Below are positions 13,871 to 22,264 of a stretch of 40,590 nucleotides of DNA, in pieces. The DNA comes from a virus, in the IMG/VR virus record IMGVR_UViG_3300034682_000448, positions 1 to 40,590 of that record; one strand, written 5' to 3'. How positions within the stretch are numbered: position 1 is the first letter of the stretch; every line of letters begins with the position of its first letter. The notes below the pieces were generated by a model that worked only from the letters and a program-made list of their open reading frames with translations, had not been told where the DNA came from and did not search any database. Position numbers and translations under genes: made by a program.

Positions 13871-14363
13871 TCTCTGGCCGGGCCGCAAGCCGCCAGCCCG
13901 TATGCCTGCAACTCCAGTCGTGTCGGTGACGGTGACAAAGCGCGCTGGCGCCGAGCCGGCTGCTGCCACTGGCAATGCGCCGGTGGCCAGCAATGCCCCG
14001 CGTGGGCCGGTTGAGCTGCCCGCTACCCTGGCCGAATGCGAGGTGCTGGAAGAGGCCCTGGCCCGCGATGCCATCCGCCTGGAATGCCAGATCGGCGTCG
14101 CCGAAGGCTTGGCCAAGACCGAGAAGCGCTATGCCGATCCCGTCTGGTACCACCGAGCGAAGGCTGCGCTGAAGCACATCAACCGGGATCGCCAACGCCT
14201 GATTCAGCACATGAAGGCCCTGCGAGTTGAGGCCCGCCGCAACTGCCCGGCATGGCAGGCTCGTGACAAGGCCATCCTGCGCGAACTGAACGCCCGGGTG
14301 CCGAAAGAGGTGTTCGACGAGTGCGTGCGAGTGGTGGAAGAAGATCTGGAGGTGATCCGATGA
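13857..14363 (+). CDS. Hypothetical phage protein downstream of the helicase
   Basis: The product is 168 residues from ATG 13857, with GGGGAG nearby as ribosome binding site, overlapping the helicase 3' end by 14 bases. The first 55 residues are Pro/Ala/Thr-rich and probably disordered. About 60-160 is a long, basic and acidic helical region (WYHRAKAALKHINRDRQRLI, then RVEARRNCPAWQARDKAILR), likely a coiled coil. No enzyme motif is recognised. Position between helicase and antiterminator fits a nin-like accessory replication or recombination protein, which is inference only. Confidence 0.72.
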   Translation: MKLSDLWPGRKPPARMPATPVVSVTVTKRAGAEPAAATGNAPVASNAPRGPVELPATLAECEVLEEALARDAIRLECQIGVAEGLAKTEKRYADPVWYHRAKAALKHINRDRQRLIQHMKALRVEARRNCPAWQARDKAILRELNARVPKEVFDECVRVVEEDLEVIR

Positions 14364-14647
14364 GCAACGTCACTGCGGCACTGCCGCGCAAAAGCATGAC
14401 CGCCGTTGAGTGCAAGTTCCTCAAGGTTGGGAACCGCATGTTGCTGGAGCAGACCAATGGCCGGATCGCCTCGGCCGCCCTGATGGACATCGTGGCTGAC
14501 TGGCACGCCGCCCGCGCCAATGTGGGGTTCGAGCAGTTCGCCAAGGGCTGGATTACCGAAGGCAACGCCAAGAACAAATACGCTGACAAGCTGCTGCGCG
14601 AGCTGTTCGGCCTGGACACCGATCCAACGCCCCGGAGGGCTGCATGA
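14360..14647 (+). CDS. Small hypothetical phage protein
   Basis: A 95-residue protein starting MSNVTAALPRKSMTAVECKF at ATG 14360, coupled to the stop upstream (ATGA). An in-frame upstream start at 14321 would give a larger overlap and is not preferred. The middle (NRMLLEQTNGRIASAALMDI) is mixed and the C-terminus helical (ADKLLRELFGLD). No family is recognised. It overlaps the antiterminator start by 4 bases. Confidence 0.7.
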   Translation: MSNVTAALPRKSMTAVECKFLKVGNRMLLEQTNGRIASAALMDIVADWHAARANVGFEQFAKGWITEGNAKNKYADKLLRELFGLDTDPTPRRAA

Positions 14648-15033
14648 AGAAACGGACCTACGTGGACAAACCGCTGGGTGATACCGAGTACCTACTGGAG
14701 CAGTGGGGGTTCTGGCGCATGTGTGAGATGGGCGTGCCCCGGTACGTTTCACCGCTCTACGCACTTATGCGCGACAACGTCCCATCCATGGGGGGCGCGC
14801 GCCAGCACGTGATCACGGACGATCTGGCCTTGGTCGTGGATGGCGCAGTGGCTAGGCTGGTGAAGCGTAACCAGCAGATGGGTGACTTCGTGTGGGCGTA
14901 CTATGGCTACAAGCACCCGGCTATGCGGGTTGGTCGCGAGGCGGGCATGTCCGAGCGCAAGGCACGGGAGATCATCAAGGCTGGAGTGGCATGGATCGAT
15001 TGCGCACTCGAAGAAATTCGAGAGGCTGCGTAA
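14644..15033 (+). CDS. Q-type late antiterminator
   Basis: The product is 129 residues and matches the phage antitermination Q family. LLEQWGFWRMCEMGVPRYVS at about 17-36, ITDDLALVVDGAVARL near 58-73 and WAYYGYKHPAMRVGREAGMS with KAREIIKAGVAWID are characteristic, the last a helix-turn-helix-like segment. Q proteins modify RNA polymerase at the late promoter so that it reads through terminators. That suits this phage, whose late region is studded with hairpin-T-run signals. It is the last gene of the rightward early operon and is followed by a strong terminator at 15110. Confidence 0.87.
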   Translation: MKKRTYVDKPLGDTEYLLEQWGFWRMCEMGVPRYVSPLYALMRDNVPSMGGARQHVITDDLALVVDGAVARLVKRNQQMGDFVWAYYGYKHPAMRVGREAGMSERKAREIIKAGVAWIDCALEEIREAA

Positions 15034-15109
15034 AAAGTTCTATGCGGGCGGATAAACACCTGTTTTCATAGCAGCGTGTCCAGCTTGCAAGCAACGCGAC
15101 ACAGAGAGA

Positions 15110-15135
15110 CCCCGGCCATCGCGCCGGGGTTTTCT
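15110..15135 (+). terminator. Intrinsic terminator after the Q gene
   Basis: A 7-bp perfect stem CCCCGGC (15110-15116) / GCCGGGG (15123-15129) with a 6-base loop is followed by TTTTCT. It lies about 75 bases after the antiterminator stop and may also bound the opposing lipoprotein gene. Confidence 0.85.
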
Positions 15136-15147
15136 GATAATGGATAG

Positions 15148-15501
15148 CTACGGGCGGCAAAAGAGCCGCCATCTCTGGTCAAAATCGTCTATCTCGCCCT
15201 CCATATGGCTGAAACTATATGTATAGGCACCATTTTTCTTCACGGCTATTGCGATAAAGCGCTTGAAGCCAGTGAATGCGCCGTATCTGTTTTTGCCATT
15301 AAGCTCGCCGCAGAATGTGTAGTTTCCAGGCTCGCCTTTCACTTGCACGTCGCGGTACTGCACCGCACCTGGGTCGAAGAAATCTTTCGTCATCCCCGAC
15401 TTGGCTGCTAGCTCAGCATCCCCGGTTTCATCATTTTTATCCGATGCGCTGTCGCAACCAGCTAGTAACGTTGCAATTATCAGCGATGCAGCAATCTTCA
15501 A
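15148..15501 (-). CDS. Prophage lipoprotein, opposite strand
   Basis: The product is 117 residues. A signal peptide MKIAASLIIATLLAGC ends in a clear lipobox (LAGC), so the mature protein should be lipid-anchored at Cys16, probably in the outer or inner membrane facing the periplasm. The start is TTG 15501, with AGGAG about eight bases upstream; a longer frame from TTG 15522 would spoil the signal peptide. The mature part has a conserved region of a small phage/plasmid lipoprotein family: FFDPGAVQYRDVQVKGEPGN, then YTFCGELNGKNRYGAFTGFK. Being on the minus strand between the Q terminator and the holin, it looks like a moron with its own control. A role in host-surface change or exclusion is possible but unproven. 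Confidence 0.78.
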   Translation of the reverse strand: MKIAASLIIATLLAGCDSASDKNDETGDAELAAKSGMTKDFFDPGAVQYRDVQVKGEPGNYTFCGELNGKNRYGAFTGFKRFIAIAVKKNGAYTYSFSHMEGEIDDFDQRWRLFCRP

Positions 15502-15639
15502 GGTAAACACTCCTGCGACCAAAATCCCAACCAGGACTGTAAACGGTAGCGTGATGTCGTTCTAGTGGCGACCCGCTGGTATGCACATAGAGTCAACTGC
15601 TCATCAGTGCTCGAATCGACGAAACCGCACCCATTCAAG

Positions 15640-15670
15640 GGCTCGCCATAACGGTGGGCCTTTTCTTTTT
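15640..15670 (+). terminator. Hairpin with T run before the holin
   Basis: An 8-bp stem (15640-15647 with 15653-15660, two G-T pairs) is followed by TTTTCTTTTT, directly upstream of the holin ribosome binding site. The stretch 15502-15639 shows no further gene. It is likely to contain the late leader; no convincing -10/-35 pair was identified. Confidence 0.6.
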
Positions 15671-15697
15671 CCGCTCCCCGCAACGGGAGGAATCGAG

Positions 15698-16018
15698 ATG
15701 GCCCATATGCCAGAGAAAGACCCATCCTTCTGGGTGCTTGTAGTTACAGCCCTGAGAGAGAACGGCCTGGCGATGGGCCTGACGTTCGCCTTGACCTGGT
15801 TACGGATTCAATACGACGGCCAGGAGACACGCCCAGCTCGCCAGCTGATCGAGGCCACGCTCGGTGCGCTGATCGTGATGGTGGTAGGACTGACCGTGAA
15901 GGAGTTCGGCTTGAGCATTGCCTGGTCGTTCGCCACCGCTGGCTTTGTCGGCGTGCTTGGGGTTGAGCAGGCTCGTCAGCTTGGCAAACGCTGGGCAGAG
16001 CGAAAGGTCGACGGTTGA
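15698..16018 (+). CDS. Phage holin, lambda S/LydA-like
   Basis: The product is 106 residues from ATG 15698, preceded by GGGAGGA. Two to three hydrophobic segments (about 20-33, 50-66 and 72-90: GLAMGLTFALTWL, TLGALIVMVVGLTV, LSIAWSFATAGFVGVLGV) are linked by short charged loops and end in a basic cytoplasmic tail, the pattern of phage holin class 3 in Pseudomonas lambdoid phages. It would permeabilise the inner membrane to release the endolysin at 38693. Unlike lambda, it lies at the start of the late region, separate from endolysin and spanins. Its stop overlaps the HNH start (TGATG). Confidence 0.86.
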   Translation: MAHMPEKDPSFWVLVVTALRENGLAMGLTFALTWLRIQYDGQETRPARQLIEATLGALIVMVVGLTVKEFGLSIAWSFATAGFVGVLGVEQARQLGKRWAERKVDG

Positions 16019-16344
16019 TGGCGAACAACTCTCCTTGGCATCACCTATACAACACCAAGCGCTGGTATCAGCTGCGTTGGCATCAGTTGCAGGCAGAGCC
16101 ATTGTGTCGTCGTTGTGCTTCGCAGGGCCGCACCGTTGCGGCCAGGATCGCTGACCACGTCGTTGCACACCGAGGCGATGAGTCTCTGTTCTTCGATGCT
16201 GGCAACTTGCAGAGCCTCTGCAAGCAATGCCACGACAGCGCCAAGCAGCGAGAGGAGAAGACCGGTGTCGTGGTCGGCTGTGACGTCAATGGCCTGCCTA
16301 TCGACCCAAACCACCACTGGAACCGACAGCGGCGCGCCAAATGA
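16018..16344 (+). CDS. HNH endonuclease
   Basis: The product is 108 residues from ATG 16018. Two CxxC pairs (LCRRC and LCKQC) frame the HNH core: ADHVVAHRGDESLFFDAGN, LQSLCKQCHDSAKQ, with the conserved D-H, N and H positions. In HK97-type and other cos phages such a gene sits next to the terminase, and the nuclease is needed with the terminase for cos cleavage. Here it directly precedes a noncoding stretch and terS, which supports that role. It overlaps the holin stop by one base. Confidence 0.92.
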   Translation: MANNSPWHHLYNTKRWYQLRWHQLQAEPLCRRCASQGRTVAARIADHVVAHRGDESLFFDAGNLQSLCKQCHDSAKQREEKTGVVVGCDVNGLPIDPNHHWNRQRRAK

Positions 16345-16474
16345 GAGTAGATCTCGAAAGTGGTCTGTGTAGCACGCCACAGCCCCTAGGGGAGGGTCAA
16401 AAAGTAGTCATTCTCGTCTAGCAAGACCGCCACCGAACCTCTTTACGCAAAAAGCCAGAATTGGAGCCTTTTTT
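16345..16474 (+). other. Candidate cos packaging region
   Basis: This 130-base noncoding stretch between the HNH and small terminase genes contains a 10-bp palindrome CCCCTAGGGG (16383-16392) followed by AGGGTCAAAA and a T-run with the terS ribosome binding site. HNH-adjacent intergenic DNA of this kind is the normal place for cos in HK97-like phages. The cut site itself cannot be read from the sequence. Confidence 0.42.
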
Positions 16475-16933
16475 TTGAAGGGCAGAACGCCAGCTCCCAC
16501 GGCCCAGAAAAAGGTCACCGGAACGTCGCGCCCGGCTCGGGAGAACAAGCGCGAACCCCAGCTCGCCGTCGCATCCTACCAGCCCCCGCCGCCACACATG
16601 ACGGCAGAGGGCCAGGCTGTGTGGAAAGTTTTCTGCCCCCTCGCATCCTCGATGGGGGTTCTTGCCGAAGCCGACCTCCAGACCCTGGAGCGGCTTTGCG
16701 AGGTCGCCGCCGAGGTCCGTCGATTGACGAAAGTGATCGCGGAGGAGGGGCACACCTACACAACCGAGAACGGGCTGATCAAGGCGCACCCTGCGGTGTC
16801 CATGGCGGCTGACGCTGACCGCCGCCTTCTGTCCTACCTAACCCACTTCGGCATGACACCAGCCGCACGTTCCAAGGTCCAGGCCATTGGCGAACCCCCG
16901 AGCAAAGACCCGGAAGACGAGTTCTTCAACTGA
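16475..16933 (+). CDS. terS: Terminase small subunit, P27 family
   Basis: The product is 152 residues. The start is TTG 16475, with GGAG at 16463-16466 at ideal distance; no ATG is available near the N-terminus. The family features are the basic N-terminus (KGRTPAPTAQKKVTG), TAEGQAVWKVFCPLASSMGV, ADLQTLERLCEVAAEVRRLT and a C-terminal MTPAARSKV box. The subunit binds the packaging site and regulates the large subunit. The 3' end overlaps the large-subunit frame by 47 bases. Confidence 0.9.
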   Translation: MKGRTPAPTAQKKVTGTSRPARENKREPQLAVASYQPPPPHMTAEGQAVWKVFCPLASSMGVLAEADLQTLERLCEVAAEVRRLTKVIAEEGHTYTTENGLIKAHPAVSMAADADRRLLSYLTHFGMTPAARSKVQAIGEPPSKDPEDEFFN

Positions 16934-18683
16934 GGTCAAGAAGGTTTCCTATGAGATCGACCCTGTAACCGCCTGGGCCCAGGACGTTCAATCCGGCAAA
17001 GTGCTGGCCGGTCCGGATATCCGAAATGCATGTGGCCGCCACCTTCGCGACCTTGAGGACGGGCCGAAGCGTGGTCTGGTGTGGGATATCGCGAAGGCTA
17101 GTCGGGCGATCCGGTACTTCAGCACGGTGCTCAAGCTCAACGGTGGCGAGCACGAGGGCAAGCCTTTCGTTCTTCTGCCGTGGCAAGCATTCATCGTCGG
17201 CTCGATCTTCGGCTGGCTGGCTTCCGATGGCTTCCGGCGGTTCCGGACGGTGTACATCGAGTCAGGTAAAGGCTCCGGCAAGTCGCCGCTCGCGGGCGGG
17301 ATCGGACTGTATTGCCTGACCTCGGATGACGAGCCGCGGGCCGAGGTGTATGCGGCAGCAACGAAGCGTGACCAGGCCATGATCCTGTTTCGCGATGCAG
17401 TAGCCATGGTTGATCAGTCGCCGGCCCTGAGCAAAAAGATCAAGAAGTCCGGTCGCGATGAGAAGGTTTGGAACCTTGCGTACCTGGCCACCGGCTCGTT
17501 CTTCCGGCCGATCAGTTCTGACGATGGTCAGTCTGGGCCACGACCGCATTGCGCGCTAATTGATGAGGTGCATGAGCACAAGAACAACAAGACCGTCGAA
17601 TTCATGCGGGCCGGCACGAAAGGTCGTCGCCAGGCGCTGATCCTGATGATCACCAACAGCGGCCATGATCGAACATCGGTCTGCTACAGCTACCACCAGC
17701 TTGGGGTCAACGTCTGCGCGGCCGGCGCCAAGGGCGTCACGAAGCGACACCGACACTTCAACGACAGCTTCTTCGCCTTTATCTGCTCGCTGGACAAGGG
17801 CGACGACCCGTTCAAGGACGAGAAATGCTGGGGCAAGGCGAACCCGTCACTGGGGCACACGTTCCAGCCGAAGTACCTGCGCGAGCAGGTCACCGATGCG
17901 AAAGGGATGCCGGCAAAGGCCAGCACCGTCAGGCGCTTGAACTTCTGTCAGTGGGTGGATGCCGCGAACCCATGGGTCGAGATCGACACCTGGTTGTCGT
18001 GCTGCGTCAAGTTTGACCCTGACAAGATGGCAGGACAGTCCTGCTACGGAGGTCTGGACCTGTCCGGCAAGCGCGACCTGACTGCGCTGAATCTGTACTT
18101 CCCTGAGGCAGGCAAGGCCATTACCGAGTTCTGGACGCCGAAGGACACGCTGCTGGATCGGGCGGCGATTGACGGGGTGCCATATGAGGTCTGGCTGCAG
18201 GACGGCCACATCCATGCGCCTCCCGGCAAGGCAATCAACTACGCCTTCGTGGCCAAGCGCCTGGGCGAGCTGGCGGCCAAGTACGACATCAAGGCGATCG
18301 CCTTCGACCCGTACCACATGACATACCTCGAGGCCGAGCTGGAAGCACAAGGTATCGAGTTGAATCTAGTGCCGCACGGCCAGGGGTTCAGGCCTGCGCG
18401 GGATTCAAACCTATGGATGACCCACTCCATTGACCTGCTGGAGGATCTGATCCTCACCGGCAAGATCCAGGTGCTGGAGAACCCGTGCCTCACTTGGAAC
18501 GTGGCCTCAGCGGTGATGGAAGCGGATGCCCAGGAAAACAGAATCTTTTCCAAGCGCAAGAAGACTGGTCGCATCGACGGCGCTGTCGCCATGGCGATGG
18601 CTGTTGGGGCTGCCAACCAAACCGAGAAGAAGTCCGAGAGTCTTTCGGACCACATAACCAAACACGGAATCAGAACCCTATGA
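16887..18683 (+). CDS. terL: Terminase large subunit
   Basis: The product is 598 residues with an N-terminal ATPase domain (Walker A GKGSGKS at 127-133, Walker B CALIDEVHE at 222-230). The C-terminal nuclease domain shows acidic residues in GGLDLSGKRDLTAL, AIAFDPYHM and GRIDGAVAMAMAVG. It translocates phage DNA into proheads and cuts it. The frame has no ATG or GTG near the N-terminus. The start used is TTG 16887, inside terS, with AAGG upstream; a later non-canonical start around 16930 cannot be excluded. Order and sequence are typical of P27-type HK97-like packaging modules. Confidence 0.95.
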   Translation: MANPRAKTRKTSSSTEVKKVSYEIDPVTAWAQDVQSGKVLAGPDIRNACGRHLRDLEDGPKRGLVWDIAKASRAIRYFSTVLKLNGGEHEGKPFVLLPWQAFIVGSIFGWLASDGFRRFRTVYIESGKGSGKSPLAGGIGLYCLTSDDEPRAEVYAAATKRDQAMILFRDAVAMVDQSPALSKKIKKSGRDEKVWNLAYLATGSFFRPISSDDGQSGPRPHCALIDEVHEHKNNKTVEFMRAGTKGRRQALILMITNSGHDRTSVCYSYHQLGVNVCAAGAKGVTKRHRHFNDSFFAFICSLDKGDDPFKDEKCWGKANPSLGHTFQPKYLREQVTDAKGMPAKASTVRRLNFCQWVDAANPWVEIDTWLSCCVKFDPDKMAGQSCYGGLDLSGKRDLTALNLYFPEAGKAITEFWTPKDTLLDRAAIDGVPYEVWLQDGHIHAPPGKAINYAFVAKRLGELAAKYDIKAIAFDPYHMTYLEAELEAQGIELNLVPHGQGFRPARDSNLWMTHSIDLLEDLILTGKIQVLENPCLTWNVASAVMEADAQENRIFSKRKKTGRIDGAVAMAMAVGAANQTEKKSESLSDHITKHGIRTL

Positions 18684-18889
18684 CCCCTGAACAAGAGGCG
18701 CCTCGCGAAGACGAGGTGTCGGCCCTCGCTCGTCTGCGCGAAAGCCTGCCGGACGTGGTCGGCATGGTCGGCTTCGGCCTACTTGCGCGCGGTCTCTGGG
18801 TTGGCTTTGGTGAGGCCGTCGCGCTGTCGGTGTGCGGGGTGATCCTCATGGCTCTGTCGGCATATGCCGTTATTCGAGGAGGGAGCTGA
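18680..18889 (+). CDS. Small membrane protein between terminase and portal
   Basis: A 69-residue protein from ATG 18680 that overlaps the terL stop by 4 bases. After a charged N-terminus (TPEQEAPREDEVSALARLR) two hydrophobic segments follow (VVGMVGFGLLARGLWVGF and VALSVCGVILMALSAYAVI). Similar small membrane proteins sit at this place in related phages without known function. Its stop overlaps the portal start (TGATG). Confidence 0.72.
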   Translation: MTPEQEAPREDEVSALARLRESLPDVVGMVGFGLLARGLWVGFGEAVALSVCGVILMALSAYAVIRGGS

Positions 18890-20100
18890 TGTTTAAGGCC
18901 CTCCTTGGGAGAAAGAGCAACCCGCTGGCCATCGACACGCCGGAGAAACTGGCGCAGGCGCTAGGCTCTGGATACGAAACATCGTCAGGCCAGCGCGTGA
19001 CCACTACCAGCGCTATGCAACAGCTGGTTGTTTTCAATTGCGTCCGCGTGCTGGCCGAGTCGATCGGCATGCTTCCCTGCCGGCTGATGAAACAGACGGA
19101 CAAGGTGCGCTTGCCTGCGACCAGTCACCGGCTTTATCCGCTGCTCAGCATGGCGCCAAATGGCTACATGACCTCCCAGGAGTTCTGGGAAATGCTGGTT
19201 GCATGCCTCTGCTTGCGCGGCAATTTCTACGCCTACAAGGTCGAGGCGCTCGGCAACGTGATCGAGCTTCTTCCACTCAATCCCGATATCGTTCAACCCA
19301 AGTTGAATGACGACTGGACCGTTGAATACAAGGTCGATTTCAAAAATGGGCAGAAAACGCTCTCGCAGAAAGAGATCTGGCACGTCCGACTATTCACTCT
19401 GGATGGGCTGAACGGCCTTAACCCCATCGCCTACGCCCGCCAGACACTTGGGCTTGGCCAGGCAATGGATGCCCACGCGGGCAAGCTGTTCACCAATGGC
19501 GCGGTCACCAGCGGCGTGCTGCGCACCGAACAGACGCTTACCGACGAAGCGTTCGCTCGACTGAAGGAGGAATTCCAGGGCGAGCACATGGGAGCGGCCA
19601 ACGCCTACAAGCCCATGATTCTGGAGATGGGGCTGGACTGGAAGCCCATCAGCCTGAACGCCCAGGACGCCCAGTTCATCGAATCCAAGCGCATGACTGA
19701 GGCGCAGCTCTGCGGCCTCTTCCGTGTCCCGCCGCACCTGGTGGCGAACATGGACAAGATGACGCTTAACAACGTTGAGCAGATGGGCATGAACTTCGTG
19801 AACTACTCGCTGGTGCCGATCATTACGCGCATCGAGCATCGGGTGCAGGTGGGGCTGCTCAACGAGAATGACCGGCTGACCCATTACGCCAAGTTCAATG
19901 CCGGGGCTCTCATGCGGGGCGACCTCAAGGGACGTTACGAGGCGTACGCGAAAGGCATTCAGTGGAGCATCTTGAGTGCCAACGAGTGCCGCGACCTTGA
20001 GGACATGAACCCCCGCGAAGGCGGCGACGTGTACTTGACCCCGCTGAACATGACTACCAAACCAGAGGCTGACGACGATGCAGACAAAGCAGCGCCTTGA
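18889..20100 (+). CDS. Portal protein, HK97 family
   Basis: The product is 403 residues from ATG 18889; a longer frame to 18832 lies in the upstream gene. Features of the HK97 portal family include SAMQQLVVFNCVRVLAESIG near the N-terminus, LPCRLMKQT, the KEIWHVRLFTLDGLNGLNPI segment, ESKRMTEAQLCGLFRVPPHL and the C-terminal acidic tail. Twelve copies form the ring through which DNA enters and leaves and to which the connectors at 22257-22897 dock. It overlaps the protease gene by 23 bases. Confidence 0.95.
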   Translation: MFKALLGRKSNPLAIDTPEKLAQALGSGYETSSGQRVTTTSAMQQLVVFNCVRVLAESIGMLPCRLMKQTDKVRLPATSHRLYPLLSMAPNGYMTSQEFWEMLVACLCLRGNFYAYKVEALGNVIELLPLNPDIVQPKLNDDWTVEYKVDFKNGQKTLSQKEIWHVRLFTLDGLNGLNPIAYARQTLGLGQAMDAHAGKLFTNGAVTSGVLRTEQTLTDEAFARLKEEFQGEHMGAANAYKPMILEMGLDWKPISLNAQDAQFIESKRMTEAQLCGLFRVPPHLVANMDKMTLNNVEQMGMNFVNYSLVPIITRIEHRVQVGLLNENDRLTHYAKFNAGALMRGDLKGRYEAYAKGIQWSILSANECRDLEDMNPREGGDVYLTPLNMTTKPEADDDADKAAP

Positions 20101-20731
20101 CCTGCCGCTGACCATCAAGTCGGTCAGCGATAGCGGCGAGTTCGAGGGCTATGGCTCGGTGTTCGGCGTCGAGGACAGCTACGGCGACGTGGTTGTCCGT
20201 GGCGCCTTCGCAGCGAGCCTGGTCAGATGGAAAGAAAAGGCCCGGCTGCCGGCCATGCTCTGGCAGCACCAGATGAGCGAGCCGATCGGTGTCTACAACG
20301 AGATGCGTGAGGACGACGTTGGGCTGTACGTAAAAGGCCAGCTCCTGATCGAGGCCGATCCTCTGGCCAAACGCGCCCACGCTCACATGAAGGCTGGCAG
20401 CCTGACCGGTATGTCGATCGGCTACATGCTCGATGACTACGAGTACGACAAAGAGAAGGGCATCTGGCTGTTGAAGGCGATCGATCTGTGGGAAGTCTCC
20501 CTGGTCACCTTCCCGGCCAACGATGAGGCCCGGATCACCGACGTGAAATCTCTGCTGGCTCGCGGCGAAACCCCGCCGCCCAGCAAAGTGGAGCGGGCCC
20601 TGCGAGAGGTAGGGTTCTCTGGCTCCCAGGCCAAGGCCTTCATGGCCAAGGGCTACGGCGCAGTTTCACCGCGAGAGGCGGGTGCCGACGAAGCACTTCA
20701 ATCCCTGAAATCCCTTTTGGACAAAATGTAA
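20078..20731 (+). CDS. Prohead maturation protease, HK97 gp4-like (U35)
   Basis: A 217-residue serine protease that removes the capsid scaffold (delta) domain during maturation. The predicted catalytic residues are H64 in MLWQHQMSEPIG, S113 in SLTGMSIGY and E139 in LWEVSLVTFPAN. The C-terminal 60 residues are a flexible helical tail. It overlaps the portal 3' end by 23 bases and is followed after ten bases by the capsid gene, the standard portal-protease-capsid order. Confidence 0.94.
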   Translation: MQTKQRLDLPLTIKSVSDSGEFEGYGSVFGVEDSYGDVVVRGAFAASLVRWKEKARLPAMLWQHQMSEPIGVYNEMREDDVGLYVKGQLLIEADPLAKRAHAHMKAGSLTGMSIGYMLDDYEYDKEKGIWLLKAIDLWEVSLVTFPANDEARITDVKSLLARGETPPPSKVERALREVGFSGSQAKAFMAKGYGAVSPREAGADEALQSLKSLLDKM

Positions 20732-20741
20732 GGAGCCTCTC

Positions 20742-21944
20742 ATGGCTGTTGAAAAGAAAGACATCGAAGACGTTGCCGAAGCCCTGGGCAAGAAGTTCGA
20801 CGAGTTCAAGGAAAAGAACGACAAGCGTATCGAGGGCCTGGAGGCAGAGAAGGGCAAGCTCTCTGGCCAGGTCGACACCCTGAACGAGAAGCTGGGTGAG
20901 CTGGATACGCTCAAGTCGGCGCTGGAAAAAGAGCTGGCTGAGCTGAAGCGTCCGGACGGCAGCGGCACCAAGGCAGCCAGCGAGCACAAGACCGCTTTCA
21001 TGCAGTTCGTTCGCAAGGGCATCGACACCGGCCTGGGCGACCTGCAGGCCAAAGCGCTCCAGATCGGCAACGACGCCGACGGCGGCTACGCGGTGCCGGA
21101 AGAACTGGACCGCAGCATCATCGAGCTGTTGAAGGACACCTCACCCATGCGCCAGGTGTGCAACCAGATCACTGTGGGCACCCCGGACTACAAGCGCTTA
21201 GTTAGCCTGGGTGGCGCCGGCTCCGGCTGGGTTGGTGAAACTGCCGCACGTCCTGCGACCGGGACCCCAACTCTGGGCCAGATCGCGGCCTTCATGGGCG
21301 AGATCTACGCCAACCCACAGGCAACCCAGACCAGCCTGGACGACATCTTCTTCAATGCCGAGGCATGGTTGAATGCCGAGGTGGCTCGCGAGTTCTCCGA
21401 GAAGGAAGGTGCCGCGTTCACCAGCGGCGATGGTGTGAACAAGCCTAAAGGCTTCCTGGCTTACGATCTGGTCTTGGATGGCGACAAAACCCGAGCGTTC
21501 GGCAAGCTGCAGAAGCTGATTTCCGGTACCGCCGGCGCTTTCAATGGCGACAAGATCATCGACTTGATCCACTCGCTGAAAGCAGGCTACCGCGCCAATG
21601 CCCGCTTCATGATGACCAACCTGACCGTCGCCTACGTCCGCAAGCTGAAGGACAGCCAGGGCAACTACCTGTGGCGCCCAGGCCTCGAAGCTGACAAGCC
21701 TTCCACCCTGCTGGGTTACGGCATTGTCGAAAACGAGGATGTGCCAGACGTGGCCGCCGATGCCAACGCCATCTCGTTCGGTGACTTCAAGCGCGGCTAC
21801 ACCATCGTCGACCGTATCGGCACCCGGGTGCTGCGCGACCCCTACACCAACAAGCCGTATGTTGGCTTCTACACCACCAAGCGCGTCGGCGGCATGCTCG
21901 TCGACTCCCAGGCGATCAAGGTTCTGACCCTGAGCGCTGCCTGA
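20742..21944 (+). CDS. Major capsid protein, HK97 gp5 fold
   Basis: The product is 400 residues from ATG 20742 with AAGGAG upstream. The N-terminal 70 residues are a coiled-coil delta domain (EALGKKFDEFKEKNDKRIEG, then EKLGELDTLKSALEKELAEL) that acts as scaffold and is probably removed by the protease. The HK97 fold begins around 105 with NDADGGYAVPEELDRSIIEL. Later hallmarks are NPQATQTSLDDIFFNAEAWL, YRANARFMMTN and GDFKRGYTIVDRIG. It forms the icosahedral head. A UUCG-capped hairpin follows the gene. Confidence 0.96.
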   Translation: MAVEKKDIEDVAEALGKKFDEFKEKNDKRIEGLEAEKGKLSGQVDTLNEKLGELDTLKSALEKELAELKRPDGSGTKAASEHKTAFMQFVRKGIDTGLGDLQAKALQIGNDADGGYAVPEELDRSIIELLKDTSPMRQVCNQITVGTPDYKRLVSLGGAGSGWVGETAARPATGTPTLGQIAAFMGEIYANPQATQTSLDDIFFNAEAWLNAEVAREFSEKEGAAFTSGDGVNKPKGFLAYDLVLDGDKTRAFGKLQKLISGTAGAFNGDKIIDLIHSLKAGYRANARFMMTNLTVAYVRKLKDSQGNYLWRPGLEADKPSTLLGYGIVENEDVPDVAADANAISFGDFKRGYTIVDRIGTRVLRDPYTNKPYVGFYTTKRVGGMLVDSQAIKVLTLSAA

Positions 21945-21950
21945 TCGAGC

Positions 21951-21968
21951 GGGCGCCTTCGGGCGCCC
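21951..21968 (+). terminator. UUCG-capped hairpin between capsid gene and next gene
   Basis: GGGCGCC (21951-21957) and GGCGCCC (21962-21968) form a 7-bp stem around TTCG. No T run follows, so it is more likely an mRNA 3'-end or processing/stability element that isolates the abundant capsid message than an efficient terminator. Confidence 0.5.
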
Positions 21969-21982
21969 ACTCTGGAGGACTT

Positions 21983-22264
21983 ATGCCAATCATTTCCGTG
22001 AAGAAGGCGTTCCCGTTCGCTGTCGACGGCAACCAGGTGGTTGAGATCCAGGCGGGCGAGCAGGAAGTGTCGGAGCGCTGCGCCCTGGTGGCGGTCGAGC
22101 ACCTTGGCGTGGCCGAGTACCTGGACGGCTCGGGCTCTCCTGAGAGCGATCCGCTCAAGATGAAGGTGCCAGAGCTGAAGGAATGGCTGACAGCCAAAGG
22201 CATCGCTTTCGAGCCGGGCGCGAAGAAGGAAGAACTGCAGGCCCTGGTGCCAAGCAATGATTGA
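21983..22264 (+). CDS. HeH/LEM-domain head-region protein
   Basis: The product is 93 residues from ATG 21983 with GGAGG upstream. The N-terminal half (KAFPFAVDGNQVVEIQAGEQ) is beta-rich. The C-terminal 32 residues (KVPELKEWLTAKGIAFEPGA, KKEELQALV) match the short helix-extended-helix (HeH/LEM-like) motif that is found in phage head-region proteins next to the capsid gene. The role may be capsid decoration or head completion; this is inferred from position. It overlaps the connector start by 8 bases. Confidence 0.75.
   Translation: MPIISVKKAFPFAVDGNQVVEIQAGEQEVSERCALVAVEHLGVAEYLDGSGSPESDPLKMKVPELKEWLTAKGIAFEPGAKKEELQALVPSND

Noticed and set aside
15505-15600. A TTGACT box upstream of the minus-strand lipoprotein as a sigma70 promoter
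   Set aside because: No acceptable -10 element at 16-18 bases; not supported strongly enough to annotate.
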